Below, piece after piece: positions 27,831-36,980 of a DNA stretch of 64,000 nucleotides (its first letter is position 1; each line of letters opens with the position of its first letter). Origin of the DNA: Bradyrhizobium sp. CB1650 (GTDB lineage: Bacteria; Pseudomonadota; Alphaproteobacteria; Rhizobiales; Xanthobacteraceae). The position numbers and the translations under genes were made by a program. The notes under the pieces were generated by a model that saw only the letters and a list, made by a program, of their open reading frames with translations, was not told where the DNA came from and did no database searches. The DNA is taken from assembly GCF_029761915.1 (NCBI RefSeq), contig NZ_CP121695.1:7221501-7285500 (forward strand), read 5' to 3'.

Positions 27831-29135
27831 ATGACCGTGACCGACATTGCGAGCAGGACCTACAATCATAGCTGGCGGCTGGATCCCATCATCCGCAGCC
27901 TGCTCGATACCGACTTTTACAAGCTATTGATGTTGCAGATGATTCGGGAGTCCTATCCGAGTCAGAAGGTGACCTTCTCGGTGATCAACCGCTCGCGCCA
28001 TGTGCGGCTTGCCGAGACCATCGACGAGGGCGAGCTGCGCGCCCAGCTCGACCATGCCCGCACCATCCGCTTCACCAAGAAAGAGCTGATATGGCTTGCC
28101 GGTAACACCTTCTACGGCAAGACCCACATGTTCTCGGCCGATTTCATCCGCTGGCTCGCCGAATTCCGCCTGCCCGAATATGAGCTGCGTAAGGTCCAGG
28201 GCCAGTACGAGCTGCACTTCCATGGGCCGTGGACCCACACCACGATGTGGGAGATTCCGGCGCTCGCCATCCTCAATGAACTGCGCTCGCGCGCTGCGAT
28301 GAAGGACCGTGGCCGGTTCGAGCTCGACGTGCTCTACGCCCGCGCAAAGGCCAAGCTCTGGACCAAGGTCGAGCGGTTGCGCAAGCTGGAGAATTTACGG
28401 CTGTCCGACTTCGGCACGCGCCGCCGCCACGGCTTCCTGTGGCAGCGCTGGTGCGTAGAGGCGGTGAAGGAAGGGCTGGGGTCGTCCTTCATCGGGACGT
28501 CCAACGTGCTGCTGGCGATGGACAACGATCTCGAAGCGATCGGCACCAACGCGCATGAGCTGCCGATGGTGGCGGCCGCGCTCGCGAAGGACGACGAGGA
28601 ATTGCGCTGGGCGCCCTACCGCATCCTCGACCAGTGGCGCCAGACCTATGGCGGCAATCTCCTGATCGCGCTGCCCGATGCCTTCGGCACCAAGGCCTTT
28701 CTGCGCGATGCGCCGGAATGGGTCGCCGACTGGACCGGCTTCCGCCCGGACAGCGCGCCGCCGATCCAGGCCGGCGAGGAGATCATGAAATGGTGGGAGA
28801 CGAAGGGCCGTAATCCCAAGGACAAGCTGCTCGTCTTCTCCGACGCCATGGACGTCGGCTCGATCGAGGATACCTATCACCATTTCGCTGGCCGCGTGCG
28901 GCTCTCCTTCGGCTGGGGCACCAACCTCACCAACGACTTCGTCGGTTGCGCGCCGGACGGCTCGTTCGACCTCGATCCGATCTCGCTGGTCTGCAAGGTG
29001 TCGTCGGTCGACGGGCGTCCGGCGGTGAAGCTCTCGGACAATCCGGAGAAGGCGACCGGCATGGCCTCGGAGATCGAGCGTTACCTGCGTGTGTTCGGCG
29101 ACGCCGGTCGCGTGCGCACGCCCGTGCTGGTCTAG
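27831..29135 (+). CDS. pncB: Nicotinate phosphoribosyltransferase
   Basis: Salvages nicotinate into NAD by forming nicotinate mononucleotide from nicotinate, PRPP and ATP. The 434-residue protein shows the family start [15 protein letters not shown] (about residues 24-38). It also shows the active-site region [25 protein letters not shown] (about 222-246), whose His is the phosphorylated residue in this family, and a later phosphate-binding segment [11 protein letters not shown]. Length is normal. The start at ATG 27831 lacks a clear ribosome binding site but gives the expected N-terminus. No operon partner is seen. Confidence 0.94.
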   Translation: MTVTDIASRTYNHSWRLDPIIRSLLDTDFYKLLMLQMIRESYPSQKVTFSVINRSRHVRLAETIDEGELRAQLDHARTIRFTKKELIWLAGNTFYGKTHMFSADFIRWLAEFRLPEYELRKVQGQYELHFHGPWTHTTMWEIPALAILNELRSRAAMKDRGRFELDVLYARAKAKLWTKVERLRKLENLRLSDFGTRRRHGFLWQRWCVEAVKEGLGSSFIGTSNVLLAMDNDLEAIGTNAHELPMVAAALAKDDEELRWAPYRILDQWRQTYGGNLLIALPDAFGTKAFLRDAPEWVADWTGFRPDSAPPIQAGEEIMKWWETKGRNPKDKLLVFSDAMDVGSIEDTYHHFAGRVRLSFGWGTNLTNDFVGCAPDGSFDLDPISLVCKVSSVDGRPAVKLSDNPEKATGMASEIERYLRVFGDAGRVRTPVLV

Positions 29136-29380
29136 CGGCAGCCAATTTCTCTCGAACGAGTAAATCGAGGACGAAGAATTCGAGGCATTGGCACGCGGAT
29201 GCTGTGCCAGTTCCGGATTCGCGGCATTTGCGACGATCTGCCCGCATCCACTTCACGGCGCCTTCACCCTGCAATGCGGTCGCTCGCGTCTTTCAAGTCG
29301 AGTTAAGCAGCATTCCCGCCTACTTCGCGCTATCAGCGAAACGCTCCGCTGCGGTCGTTGAGCGATTTGGGGAACGTAGA

Positions 29381-30688
29381 GTGTTTCGCGGAACAGCGAC
29401 ATCGACGAAGGGACGCAGCTTCCTTCATGTCATTAAGCTCGTCTCGCCTTTCGTCACGGTCGTCGTGCTGCAGGCAACGATTGCCGGATTCAGCCTCGAG
29501 GTGATGTCGTCGGTCCGCGCCTACGTCGCCGGCGAAGCGATGTGGTCGCGGTCGCAGAAAAACGCCATCTACTTCCTCAATCTCTATCTGCATTCGGGTG
29601 AGGCCGGCCAGTTCGCGCAGTACCGGAGGTCGCTGGCCGTTCCCATCGGCGATGAATACGCAAGATGGGCGCTCGAGCGCGACCCGGTCGATATCGAGAC
29701 GGCGCGCGTCGGCTTTCTGCAGGGTGGCAACCATCCCGACGACGTTCCCAGCTTGATCTGGCTGTTCCGCTACTTCGGCGGCGTCAGCTTTTTCCAGGAG
29801 GCGATCCGGGAATGGACCGCCACCGATCCCATGCTGCTGGAGCTCAGCATCTTTGGCGAGGTCATCCGCAACGATCTGAAGAACGGCCCCATTCGGGACA
29901 ACGGCCGCTTGCAGCTCCTATCGTCACGGCTGTCGGAGCTGAACAGCCAGTTCACCAAGCATGCCAACCGGTTCTCGACGGTGCTCGGCGAAGGCTCCCG
30001 CACCATCAAGCTGACGCTGACCTGCGTGAACATCGCCACCGCGGTGACACTGATTCTGCTTCTGATCTGGCATACGCGGCGATTGGTCCTGCAACGCCAA
30101 TTGTTCGAGGATGCGTTGCATGAAGAGAAGGAACGTCTTGCCTGGCAGGCCTCGCATGACTGGCTGACGGGGCTCGCTAACAGGCGCGCCTTCGAGGCGC
30201 GCTTGCAAAGCGAGCTCGATGGCGCCGGCTCGCTGGCCCTGATCCTGCTCGATCTCGACCAGTTCAAGACCGTCAACGACACCTGCGGCCATCTCGCCGG
30301 CGACCGTCTGCTGAGCCAGGTTTCGCGCCTGCTGCAACGGGGTCGACAGTCGCATGACCTGGTGGCCCGGCTTGGCGGCGACGAATTTTGCATGATCCTG
30401 CCGCAATGTTCGCCGCTCGACGCGGTCGATATTGCCGAACGGCTGCGCAAATCGTTCGAGCTGTTCAACTTCGCCTGGGACGATCGCTGCTTCGGGGTGA
30501 CGGTCAGCATCGGCGTCGCCTGCATCTCCGATCGCAACACGACGCTCGAGGAGGCCATGCATCGCGCCGACGCCGCCTGCTATCGTGCCAAGGAAAAGGG
30601 ACGCAACCGGGTTCAGGTCGACGCCGCAAGGTCCGACGTCATCGTGGTGTCGACGCAGCAGCGCGAAATTGCCGGCGCGCGAGGATGA
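29381..30688 (+). CDS. Membrane-anchored diguanylate cyclase (GGDEF)
   Basis: A 435-residue inner-membrane sensor that probably makes cyclic di-GMP. It has a first membrane segment (about 20-42), a helical periplasmic sensor (about 43-205), a second membrane segment (about 208-228) and a GGDEF domain (about 260-425). The signature GGDEF is intact in RLGGDEFCMIL. The product-inhibition site RxxD is not: the position reads QSHD. I chose GTG 29381, which is preceded by GGGGAA. The frame extends to 28946 but overlaps pncB there. Cyclic di-GMP commonly controls exopolysaccharide, a link to region 1 that is only suggestive. Confidence 0.87.
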   Translation: MFRGTATSTKGRSFLHVIKLVSPFVTVVVLQATIAGFSLEVMSSVRAYVAGEAMWSRSQKNAIYFLNLYLHSGEAGQFAQYRRSLAVPIGDEYARWALERDPVDIETARVGFLQGGNHPDDVPSLIWLFRYFGGVSFFQEAIREWTATDPMLLELSIFGEVIRNDLKNGPIRDNGRLQLLSSRLSELNSQFTKHANRFSTVLGEGSRTIKLTLTCVNIATAVTLILLLIWHTRRLVLQRQLFEDALHEEKERLAWQASHDWLTGLANRRAFEARLQSELDGAGSLALILLDLDQFKTVNDTCGHLAGDRLLSQVSRLLQRGRQSHDLVARLGGDEFCMILPQCSPLDAVDIAERLRKSFELFNFAWDDRCFGVTVSIGVACISDRNTTLEEAMHRADAACYRAKEKGRNRVQVDAARSDVIVVSTQQREIAGARG

Positions 30689-30715
30689 TGGCCCGTGTTG
30701 AGGTGCCGTGGTTGA

Positions 30716-31819
30716 TCAGGTGCTCTCGGTCCGCCGCTCCTGCGCGTAGCGCACCAGCGCCGCGAAGCGGTAGAGGCCGTGCACGAACTTGCCGTAGGGC
30801 ATGGTGATGAACAGCGCGAACACCGCGCCGAGATGCAGCGCCAGCAGCGGCCCCATCGCGGCGGTCTCCCGCAGGAGCAGCAGCGCAAGGCCGGTGGCAC
30901 CGGTCAGGAACAGCATGACGATGAAGCCGACATCCATGCCGTAGCGCTCCTGATCGAGCAGTTCGGGGGCGCGCCGCATCTTGGCGACGAACAGCCCGAT
31001 CGGGCCCGCGATCAGACCGACGCCGCCGAGCGTGCCGAGCACGACCGGCAAATCCCACCAGGGATACGGCGCCTCGCGGCCCAGCAGATAATGATAGAGC
31101 GTGGCCACCGAGGTCGCGGCGAAGCACAGCAGGAAACCATAGGAGGTGAGGTGATGATGGAGCTTGCGCCGATCGGTCGGACGATCGTCCTCATTGTAGC
31201 AGCCGACGCCGCCGCCATGAAGATAGCGCAGCTCACCGGCATCGCGGATCGCCTGGAGAAGCGAGCCGCCATCGGCCCGCCCGCCGATGGGATCGCCGAT
31301 GTCGCGCCAGAATGCCCGCACGCTCATGACCAGCGCGAGGATGGCATAGAGGAATGCGGCGCTGAACAGCGCGGCCATCGCATTGTGTGGCATCAGCTTG
31401 TAGAACGCGCCGGGCCCCGTATGCACGCCGAACAGCACGGATCGGTCGGTCAAGGCGACAAAGCCGAGGATGAAGGCCGCCATGCTGAGCGCGGCAACGA
31501 TGCTGATCACAAGCCCGTTGCGCGCAAAGGTGACGGATAGCACCCGCGGCCAGGCATAGGCCGCATAGGACTCGGCACGCGCGATTGCCAGCGTCTTCGG
31601 AACATTGACGTTGAATTCGTGCGGTGGCGAGAACTGGCAGTCGACGTAACAAGCGCCGCAGGCATGGCAGAGATTGGCGAGATAGTTGAGATCGCCGTCG
31701 GAGAAGGCGCGGCGCATCTCCATGGCCGGAAACACCGCGCACAGGCCCTCGCAATAGCGGCAGGAATTGCAGACCGTCATCAGGCGGTCGGCTTCGTCGA
31801 GAATCCTAGTTCCGTGCAT
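30716..31819 (-). CDS. tcuB: Tricarballylate utilisation protein TcuB (4Fe-4S, membrane)
   Basis: A membrane iron-sulfur protein that passes electrons from the FAD-dependent tricarballylate dehydrogenase TcuA towards the quinone pool. The 367-residue protein has two 4Fe-4S motifs (CNSCRYCEGLC near residues 17-27, CHACGACYVDC near 52-62) and a C-terminal domain with about six membrane segments. It overlaps the 3' end of tcuA by 14 bases, so the two are translationally coupled. No TcuC-type transporter is adjacent. Confidence 0.9.
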   Translation of the reverse strand: MHGTRILDEADRLMTVCNSCRYCEGLCAVFPAMEMRRAFSDGDLNYLANLCHACGACYVDCQFSPPHEFNVNVPKTLAIARAESYAAYAWPRVLSVTFARNGLVISIVAALSMAAFILGFVALTDRSVLFGVHTGPGAFYKLMPHNAMAALFSAAFLYAILALVMSVRAFWRDIGDPIGGRADGGSLLQAIRDAGELRYLHGGGVGCYNEDDRPTDRRKLHHHLTSYGFLLCFAATSVATLYHYLLGREAPYPWWDLPVVLGTLGGVGLIAGPIGLFVAKMRRAPELLDQERYGMDVGFIVMLFLTGATGLALLLLRETAAMGPLLALHLGAVFALFITMPYGKFVHGLYRFAALVRYAQERRTEST

Positions 31820-33197
31820 GTTTCGCCGCTTCCCGTCCCGCGATCCGCCCGAACACGCTGCCGATGGTCATGCCGATGCCGGCGGCATAGCCCTTGCCGA
31901 GCACGTTGCCGGCCATGATCTCGCCGGCCGCGAACATGTTGGCCGACGACCTGCCGTCCTTCATCAGCATGCGCGCCTCTTTGTTCACACGCGTGCCGAG
32001 ATAAGTGAAGGTGATGCCGGGCCGCACCGGATAAGCGAGATAGGGCGGCGTCTCGATCCGCCGTGCCCAATGCGTTTTCGGCGGCGTGATGCCTTCGGTG
32101 CGGCAGTCATCCAGAATGGTGTGGTCGAAGGTGCCGGGCCGCACCGCCGCGTTGAAATCAGCGATGGTCCTTTCCAGCGCCGCCGGATCGAGCGTCAGCT
32201 TGCCGGCGAGCTCGGCAACCGTCCGCCCCGCGATCGGCGGAAACAGCGTCGGCATGAAGCTGGTCACGACCGTCGAGTCGAAGATGATGTAGGCGATCTG
32301 GTCGGGCTGCGCCGCCACCAGCCGGCCCCAGATCGCGTAGCGCTTCGGCCAGATGTCCTCGCCCTCGTCGTAGAAGCGCTGCGCGTGCTTGTTGACGACG
32401 ATGCCGAATACGACGGAGTCGTGGCGCGTGATGATGCCGCCGTCGAACTTCGGCGCGCGGGCGTCGATCGCGACCGCGTGGCACTGGGTGGGGTCTCCGA
32501 CCTCCTGCACGCCTCTTTCGAGCAGCATCTTCAGGATCGAGCCGCGGTTGTAGGGCGTGCCGCGGATCAGGAAATTGTCGGCGGCTTCGCCCCAATGCTC
32601 CTTCAGCCACTCGATATTGGCCTCGAACCCGCCGGCGGCCGCAACCAGTGAGATGGCACGGATTTCGGTCTCGCCGTCGATCGGCCGCTTGACGCGCGCG
32701 GCCAGGAACATGCCGTCCTCGATCACGAGATCGGTGACCTCGGCATCGTACTCGACCGCGACTCCGAGCCGCTCGGCGGTCAGGTAAAGCGCGTTCAGCA
32801 TCGCGCGGCCGCCGCCGAGGAAGAAGGAGTTGGTGCGGCCGAGGCTGAGCGTGCCGCCGAGCGAAGGCTGCCAGCGCACGCCCTGCTCCACGATCCAGTT
32901 CAGGATGTCCTTGGACTCCCGGATCATGTGGCGGGCGAGTTCCTCGTCCGTCTGCCCGCCAGTCACGACCAGCAGGTCCTTCCAGAACTCGTCCTCGGTA
33001 TAGGGGCCGGTCAGGATCTCGGTCGCCGCATCATGGGCGCAGCGCATGTTGCGGGTGTGGCGCGTGTTGCCGCCGCGATAGAATTTAGGTGCGCCTTCAA
33101 GCACGAGGACCGAGGCGCCGCCGCGCCGCGCCGCGATCGCCGCGCAGAGCGCCGCGTTGCCGCCACCGATCACCAGCACGTCGTATTTGCTACCCAT
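31806..33197 (-). CDS. tcuA: FAD-dependent tricarballylate dehydrogenase TcuA
   Basis: A flavoprotein of the fumarate reductase/succinate dehydrogenase type that oxidises tricarballylate to cis-aconitate, relieving aconitase inhibition. The 463-residue protein opens with the FAD site VIGGGNAALCAAIAA (about 9-23). It has the family features YRGGNTRHTRN, GGGRAMLN and a C-terminal AGEIMAGNVLGKGYAAGIG. It is the first gene of tcuAB and is divergent from a GntR regulator, with a palindromic operator between them. Specificity for tricarballylate rests on the TcuB pairing. Confidence 0.9.
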   Translation of the reverse strand: MGSKYDVLVIGGGNAALCAAIAARRGGASVLVLEGAPKFYRGGNTRHTRNMRCAHDAATEILTGPYTEDEFWKDLLVVTGGQTDEELARHMIRESKDILNWIVEQGVRWQPSLGGTLSLGRTNSFFLGGGRAMLNALYLTAERLGVAVEYDAEVTDLVIEDGMFLAARVKRPIDGETEIRAISLVAAAGGFEANIEWLKEHWGEAADNFLIRGTPYNRGSILKMLLERGVQEVGDPTQCHAVAIDARAPKFDGGIITRHDSVVFGIVVNKHAQRFYDEGEDIWPKRYAIWGRLVAAQPDQIAYIIFDSTVVTSFMPTLFPPIAGRTVAELAGKLTLDPAALERTIADFNAAVRPGTFDHTILDDCRTEGITPPKTHWARRIETPPYLAYPVRPGITFTYLGTRVNKEARMLMKDGRSSANMFAAGEIMAGNVLGKGYAAGIGMTIGSVFGRIAGREAAKHARN

Positions 33198-33277
33198 GCC
33201 GTTCGTCCAATGCGACGCGAGTTAGAGAGATTCTGCCGGCCGGCGGCCGCGGTCAACCCGACCCACCATTGCGTACT

Positions 33278-33297
33278 TTTGTATACAAAGATATACA
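33278..33297. promoter_or_regulatory. Palindromic operator between tcuAB and GntR gene
   Basis: TTTGTATACAAA at 33278-33289 is a perfect 12-base palindrome. A second inverted repeat, TGTATA-CAAAGA-TATACA, overlaps it at 33280-33297. TGTATACA-type sites are typical for FadR-subfamily GntR proteins. It lies 81 bases from the tcuA start and 59 bases from the GntR start, ideal for dual repression and autoregulation. Confidence 0.7.
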
Positions 33298-33355
33298 TCA
33301 AGGACGCAAGTGGCATCTCTGCATGGGCAGGATGCGCTCTGCCTCTCGAGGAACC

Positions 33356-34039
33356 ATGGCCAGACGCCCGGCAAAGGCAGGCGGATCGATCGCGCGCGGG
33401 GCCGGTGTGGCTCTGGGCGAAGCCGTGTTCCGCTCGCTCTGCGAGGCCCTTCAGGCCGGCAGCTACCGCGCCGGCGACCGCCTGCGGGAGGAAGAGGTCG
33501 CGCAGCGGCTGAAGGTCAGCCGCACGCCGGTCCGGGAGGCATTGGGCCGGCTCGCGGCGCGTGGCTTCGTCGAACCCGCCGGAGGCCGCGGGCTGATCGT
33601 GCGCAGCCTCGACATCTCCGAGGTGCTTGAGCTCTATACCATGCGCGAGATCATGGAAGGTGCGGCAGCCCGTCTTGCCGCCGAGCACGCCTCCGTCCCC
33701 GAGATCGATGCGCTCAGGGACATCGAGCAGGCCTTTACTGAGGCTTCCGCGACTGACACGGCAGAGATGGCAAGGCTCAACCGCGCCTTCCACGAAGCCG
33801 TCTGCAGGGCTGCGCGCAATCGCTACCTCGACAACGCATCCGGCGAGTTGCAGGACTGGATCGCGCTGCTGGGACCGACGACCTTCACGGTGACGGGCCG
33901 GCCGACGACCAGCCACAGTGAACATCGAGCCATCATCGACGCCATCGCCGCACGCGACGGCGACAAGGCCGAAAACCTCGCGCGCGCGCATATCCGCGAA
34001 GCGTTGCGCTGCCGACTGAAGCTCCTGCAGAAGCAGTAG
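33356..34039 (+). CDS. GntR-family (FadR-type) regulator of tcuAB
   Basis: A 227-residue regulator with an N-terminal winged helix (AGDRLREEEVAQRLKVSRTPVREALGRLAARGFVE, about residues 39-73) and a C-terminal all-helical FCD effector domain. The FCD metal/ligand pattern is seen in LNRAFHEAV, with later SEHRAIIDAI and ARAHIREAL. GAGGAA immediately before ATG 33356 fixes the start. It is divergent from tcuAB, with a matching operator. Predicted role is repression of tcuAB relieved by tricarballylate or a related tricarboxylate. In Salmonella the corresponding regulator is LysR-type, so the control protein differs here. Confidence 0.88.
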   Translation: MARRPAKAGGSIARGAGVALGEAVFRSLCEALQAGSYRAGDRLREEEVAQRLKVSRTPVREALGRLAARGFVEPAGGRGLIVRSLDISEVLELYTMREIMEGAAARLAAEHASVPEIDALRDIEQAFTEASATDTAEMARLNRAFHEAVCRAARNRYLDNASGELQDWIALLGPTTFTVTGRPTTSHSEHRAIIDAIAARDGDKAENLARAHIREALRCRLKLLQKQ

Positions 34040-34048
34040 ACGCGCCGG

Positions 34049-34816
34049 TTATCTCCTGGCGCGGCGCGCCGGGCGTGAGCCCGCATCACGGCCATCCGCG
34101 GCCGAGGCTGCAGCACCCTCCAGGAGCTCGGTCGGACCGCCGAGCGCTCGCGTCAGGCGAATGGCGGCTATCAGCAGCAGCGCCGACATCGTCTTGATGC
34201 TCTCCCGGGTGAAGCGCGGCTTCGGCCCCGAGAGCGACAAGGCGCCGGCGCATTTGCCGTCGGGCCCGAACACGGGACAGGCCAGCCCCGCGCAATCCGG
34301 ATCACGCTCGCCGAACGACAACGCAATGCAGCTCTCGCGGATGTCGTCGCAGGCCGCGCCCTTCTCGCCGTCAAAAGCGAGGATGACCCGGCCGGCCGCG
34401 CCGCGATCGAGCGGCAGCAACATGCCGGCCTCGACCCGATCGAGGGTCGAATGCCGGGAATCGACGCGAAAGACGCAGAGCCTGCGTCTGGCGTCATGCC
34501 GCACGTGAAACGACGGGCTCTCGGTGCCGTCGGCCACGAGCTGGCGCAACAGCGGCATCACCCGATCATGCAGATTGTTGGCGCGCTGATAGACCGCGCC
34601 CAGCCGGAACGGCGTCGGGCCCAGATGATAGCGGCCGTCCGACAACTGCACGAGGTAGCCGAACTCCTGCAGTGAGCTCATCAGCCGCAGCAGCGTGCTC
34701 TTGTACATGCCGGTGCGCCGGGCGAGTTCGGCCAGCGCCATCGGCTCGGGCGCGTCCTCGAATGCTGCGAGGATCGTCAAGGCACGATCGACGGCGGCGA
34801 CACCGGGCGAAGCCAT
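34049..34816 (-). CDS. IclR-family regulator
   Basis: A 255-residue IclR-type regulator with an N-terminal winged helix (AVDRALTILAAFEDAPEPMALAELARRTGMYKSTLLRLMSSL, residues about 8-50) and a C-terminal ligand domain (GAAGRVILAF, LACPVFGPDGKCAGALSLSGP). The C-terminal 30 residues are low-complexity. It is the last gene of a five-gene minus-strand run, eight bases after an oxidoreductase gene, and probably controls that operon. The likely operator is the CGTTCT/AGAACG repeat at 38295-38313. It converges on the GntR gene with only nine bases between stops. Confidence 0.87.
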   Translation of the reverse strand: MASPGVAAVDRALTILAAFEDAPEPMALAELARRTGMYKSTLLRLMSSLQEFGYLVQLSDGRYHLGPTPFRLGAVYQRANNLHDRVMPLLRQLVADGTESPSFHVRHDARRRLCVFRVDSRHSTLDRVEAGMLLPLDRGAAGRVILAFDGEKGAACDDIRESCIALSFGERDPDCAGLACPVFGPDGKCAGALSLSGPKPRFTRESIKTMSALLLIAAIRLTRALGGPTELLEGAAASAADGRDAGSRPARRARR

Positions 34817-34824
34817 GCAGTCTC

Positions 34825-35709
34825 CTATTGAGGAAATCCGGAAGGGTCGATCAACTTTGCGATCACCGGAAAGTACGCATCGCCCATGCCCTTGTCGATC
34901 GTCTCCTCGAAGATCGTGCGCAGCAGCGCCGCGCCCCTGAGGTTCAGGCCAGCCTGGTCACCGAGCGCCAGAGCGTAGCTCAGATCCTTCATCGCATATT
35001 CTGTCGAGAAAGCCCGAAGCGGAAACTCCTTGGCGATGATCGCTTTCATGCCGTGGTTGCGGAGCGCGAAGCTGTCCGCCGACCCCTTCGATAGCGTCTC
35101 CAGCAGGAGCTTCGGCTCGACCCCGCTGTGCTTGGCGATCGCGACGGCCTCCGCCAGCGCATTGACCGTCTCGAATAGCACCATGTTGTTGAGGATTTTT
35201 GTCACCTGCCCTGCCCCGGTGCCACCGCAGAGGGTGACGTCGGTGGCGAAATGCCGGATCAGCGGCTCGACCTTTCCGAACTGCTCCGGCGTCGCGCCGA
35301 CCATGACGCTGAGCGTGCCATCCTGCGCCGCCTGGCGGGTCCGGGCGATCGGAGCATCGATCCAGAGCGCGCCCGTCTCCGCCAACTGCCGGGCGAACTC
35401 GCGTGTCATCCCGACCTCGGAGGTACCGAGATCTATCACGGTCTGCCCCCTTTTGATTGACCGCAGGATGCCGCCTTCGAACGCCGACAGCACATGTTTT
35501 GCGCTCGGCAGGCACAGGAAGATGATTTCGCTGCCGCCGACGACGTCACCGACGGACTTGGCCGCCGTTGCACCATCCGCGACAATCCGTGCCAGCGGAT
35601 CCGTGGCGAGATCGAACGCCAGGACCGTCCGCCCGCTCTTGCGCAACAGATTGCGGCAGATCGGCTCGCCCATGACGCCGAGACCGATGAACCCGATCAA
35701 TCCAGACAT
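34825..35709 (-). CDS. 3-hydroxyisobutyrate dehydrogenase-family NAD(P)-dependent oxidoreductase
   Basis: A 294-residue cytoplasmic beta-hydroxyacid dehydrogenase. Visible features are the dinucleotide site FIGLGVMGEPICRNLL (about residues 6-21), the substrate-binding DAPIARTRQAAQDGTLSVMVG (about 118-138) and the catalytic-lysine block GAGQVTKILNNMV (about 166-178). It lies downstream of a binding-protein gene and eight bases before an IclR gene. It probably reduces or oxidises a hydroxyacid in the same catabolic route. Substrate unknown. Confidence 0.87.
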   Translation of the reverse strand: MSGLIGFIGLGVMGEPICRNLLRKSGRTVLAFDLATDPLARIVADGATAAKSVGDVVGGSEIIFLCLPSAKHVLSAFEGGILRSIKRGQTVIDLGTSEVGMTREFARQLAETGALWIDAPIARTRQAAQDGTLSVMVGATPEQFGKVEPLIRHFATDVTLCGGTGAGQVTKILNNMVLFETVNALAEAVAIAKHSGVEPKLLLETLSKGSADSFALRNHGMKAIIAKEFPLRAFSTEYAMKDLSYALALGDQAGLNLRGAALLRTIFEETIDKGMGDAYFPVIAKLIDPSGFPQ

Positions 35710-35768
35710 TTCCGTACTCTCCTCAAAAGCTCGCGACGGGCAGGCGCAAGCGCTCGCCCGCCGATATT

Positions 35769-36965
35769 CTACTTGACCAGCGGACAGCCGCCCTCGCCCA
35801 TCGGCCGGAAAACGTCCTCACCCGGCTTGGAGCTGACGACCCGGTAGTAATCGTATTTGTACTTGGACTCCTCCGGCTTCTTCACCTGTACGAGGTACAT
35901 GGTGTGCAGCACACGCCCGTCGGGCCGGATTGCGACGTCCTTGTTGTACATGTCGTTCACCTTCATCTCGTGCATTTTTGCGGCAACGGCCGTCGCATCC
36001 GTCGTGCCAGCGGCTTTGACGGCGGCGAGATAGTGATGGACGCCGCTATAGACGCCGGCCTGCACCATGCTCGCGACCCTGCCGTCCATCAGCGCGGCAT
36101 AGCGCTTCGACCACGCCCGCGTCTCCTCGTTGAGGTCCCAATAGAACGAGGTGGTCACCTGCAAACCCTGGGTGACCTTCAGGCCGAGTGAATTGACGTC
36201 CGTGATGAAGACGAGGAGACCGGCGAGTTTCTGGCCGCCCTCCACGATGCCGAACTCGCCGGCCTGCTTGATTGCGGTCTGCACATCGGCGCCGGAGGTC
36301 GCAAGGCCCACGACGTCGGCCCTGGAGCCTTGCGCTTGCAACAGGAACGAGGCGAAATCGGCGGTGCCAAGTGGGTGCGCAGCCGAGCCGATCACCTTGC
36401 CGCCTGCCGCCTCGATGAATTTCGTCGCGTCGCGCTGCAAGGCATGGCCGAAGGCGTAGTCGGCGGTCACGAAATACCAGGTCTTTCCGCCCGCGCGCGT
36501 GATCGCGTCGCTGGTCAGCTTAGACAGCGCATAGGTGTCGTAATTGAAGTGAAAGCTGATCGGCGAGCAGGACTTTCCGGTGAAGTCGGACGAGCCGGGA
36601 CCGCTGATGACGAAGATCCTGTTCTTCTGCTTGGCCACTTCGAGGATGGCAAAGCCGGCGGACGAGGCCGCGCCGTCCGCGATCATGTCGACGCCTTCAT
36701 TGTCGAGCCATTTGCGCGCGGTGGCTGAGGCAATATCGGGCTTGTTCTGATGATCGGCGGAGATGATCTCGATCTTCTTGCCGAGGATCTCGTTGCCGAA
36801 CTCCTCCGCCGCGAGCTTCGCTGCGGCGACCGAGCCGCGCCCGCCATTGTCGGCGAACACACCGGACTGGTCGTTGAGCACGCCGATCTTGATGACATTG
36901 TCGGCGGCAGACGCCACACTCGCCTGTGCAGCCAGAACGGCCGCCGCAATCCAACGCAACTTCAT
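35769..36965 (-). CDS. Branched-chain-type ABC transporter substrate-binding protein
   Basis: A periplasmic binding protein of the Leu/Ile/Val (type I) class. The 398-residue precursor has a signal peptide (LRWIAAAVLAAQASVASAADN). The mature start is IKIGVLNDQSGVFADNGG, followed by lobes with FVTADYAFGHALQRD and GVYSGVHHYLAAVKAAG. No permease or ATPase gene is nearby, so it must use transporter parts encoded elsewhere. In the Bradyrhizobium group such orphan binding proteins often serve aromatic or dicarboxylic acids. Start at ATG 36965, 15 bases after the upstream hydrolase stop. Confidence 0.9.
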   Translation of the reverse strand: MKLRWIAAAVLAAQASVASAADNVIKIGVLNDQSGVFADNGGRGSVAAAKLAAEEFGNEILGKKIEIISADHQNKPDIASATARKWLDNEGVDMIADGAASSAGFAILEVAKQKNRIFVISGPGSSDFTGKSCSPISFHFNYDTYALSKLTSDAITRAGGKTWYFVTADYAFGHALQRDATKFIEAAGGKVIGSAAHPLGTADFASFLLQAQGSRADVVGLATSGADVQTAIKQAGEFGIVEGGQKLAGLLVFITDVNSLGLKVTQGLQVTTSFYWDLNEETRAWSKRYAALMDGRVASMVQAGVYSGVHHYLAAVKAAGTTDATAVAAKMHEMKVNDMYNKDVAIRPDGRVLHTMYLVQVKKPEESKYKYDYYRVVSSKPGEDVFRPMGEGGCPLVK

Positions 36966-36980
36966 ACGATACGCCTCCAC

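Noticed and set aside
28946..29380. N-terminal extension of the GGDEF protein
   Set aside because: The frame overlaps the 3' part of pncB and has an arginine-rich composition. GTG 29381 has a ribosome binding site and leads directly into the first membrane segment.
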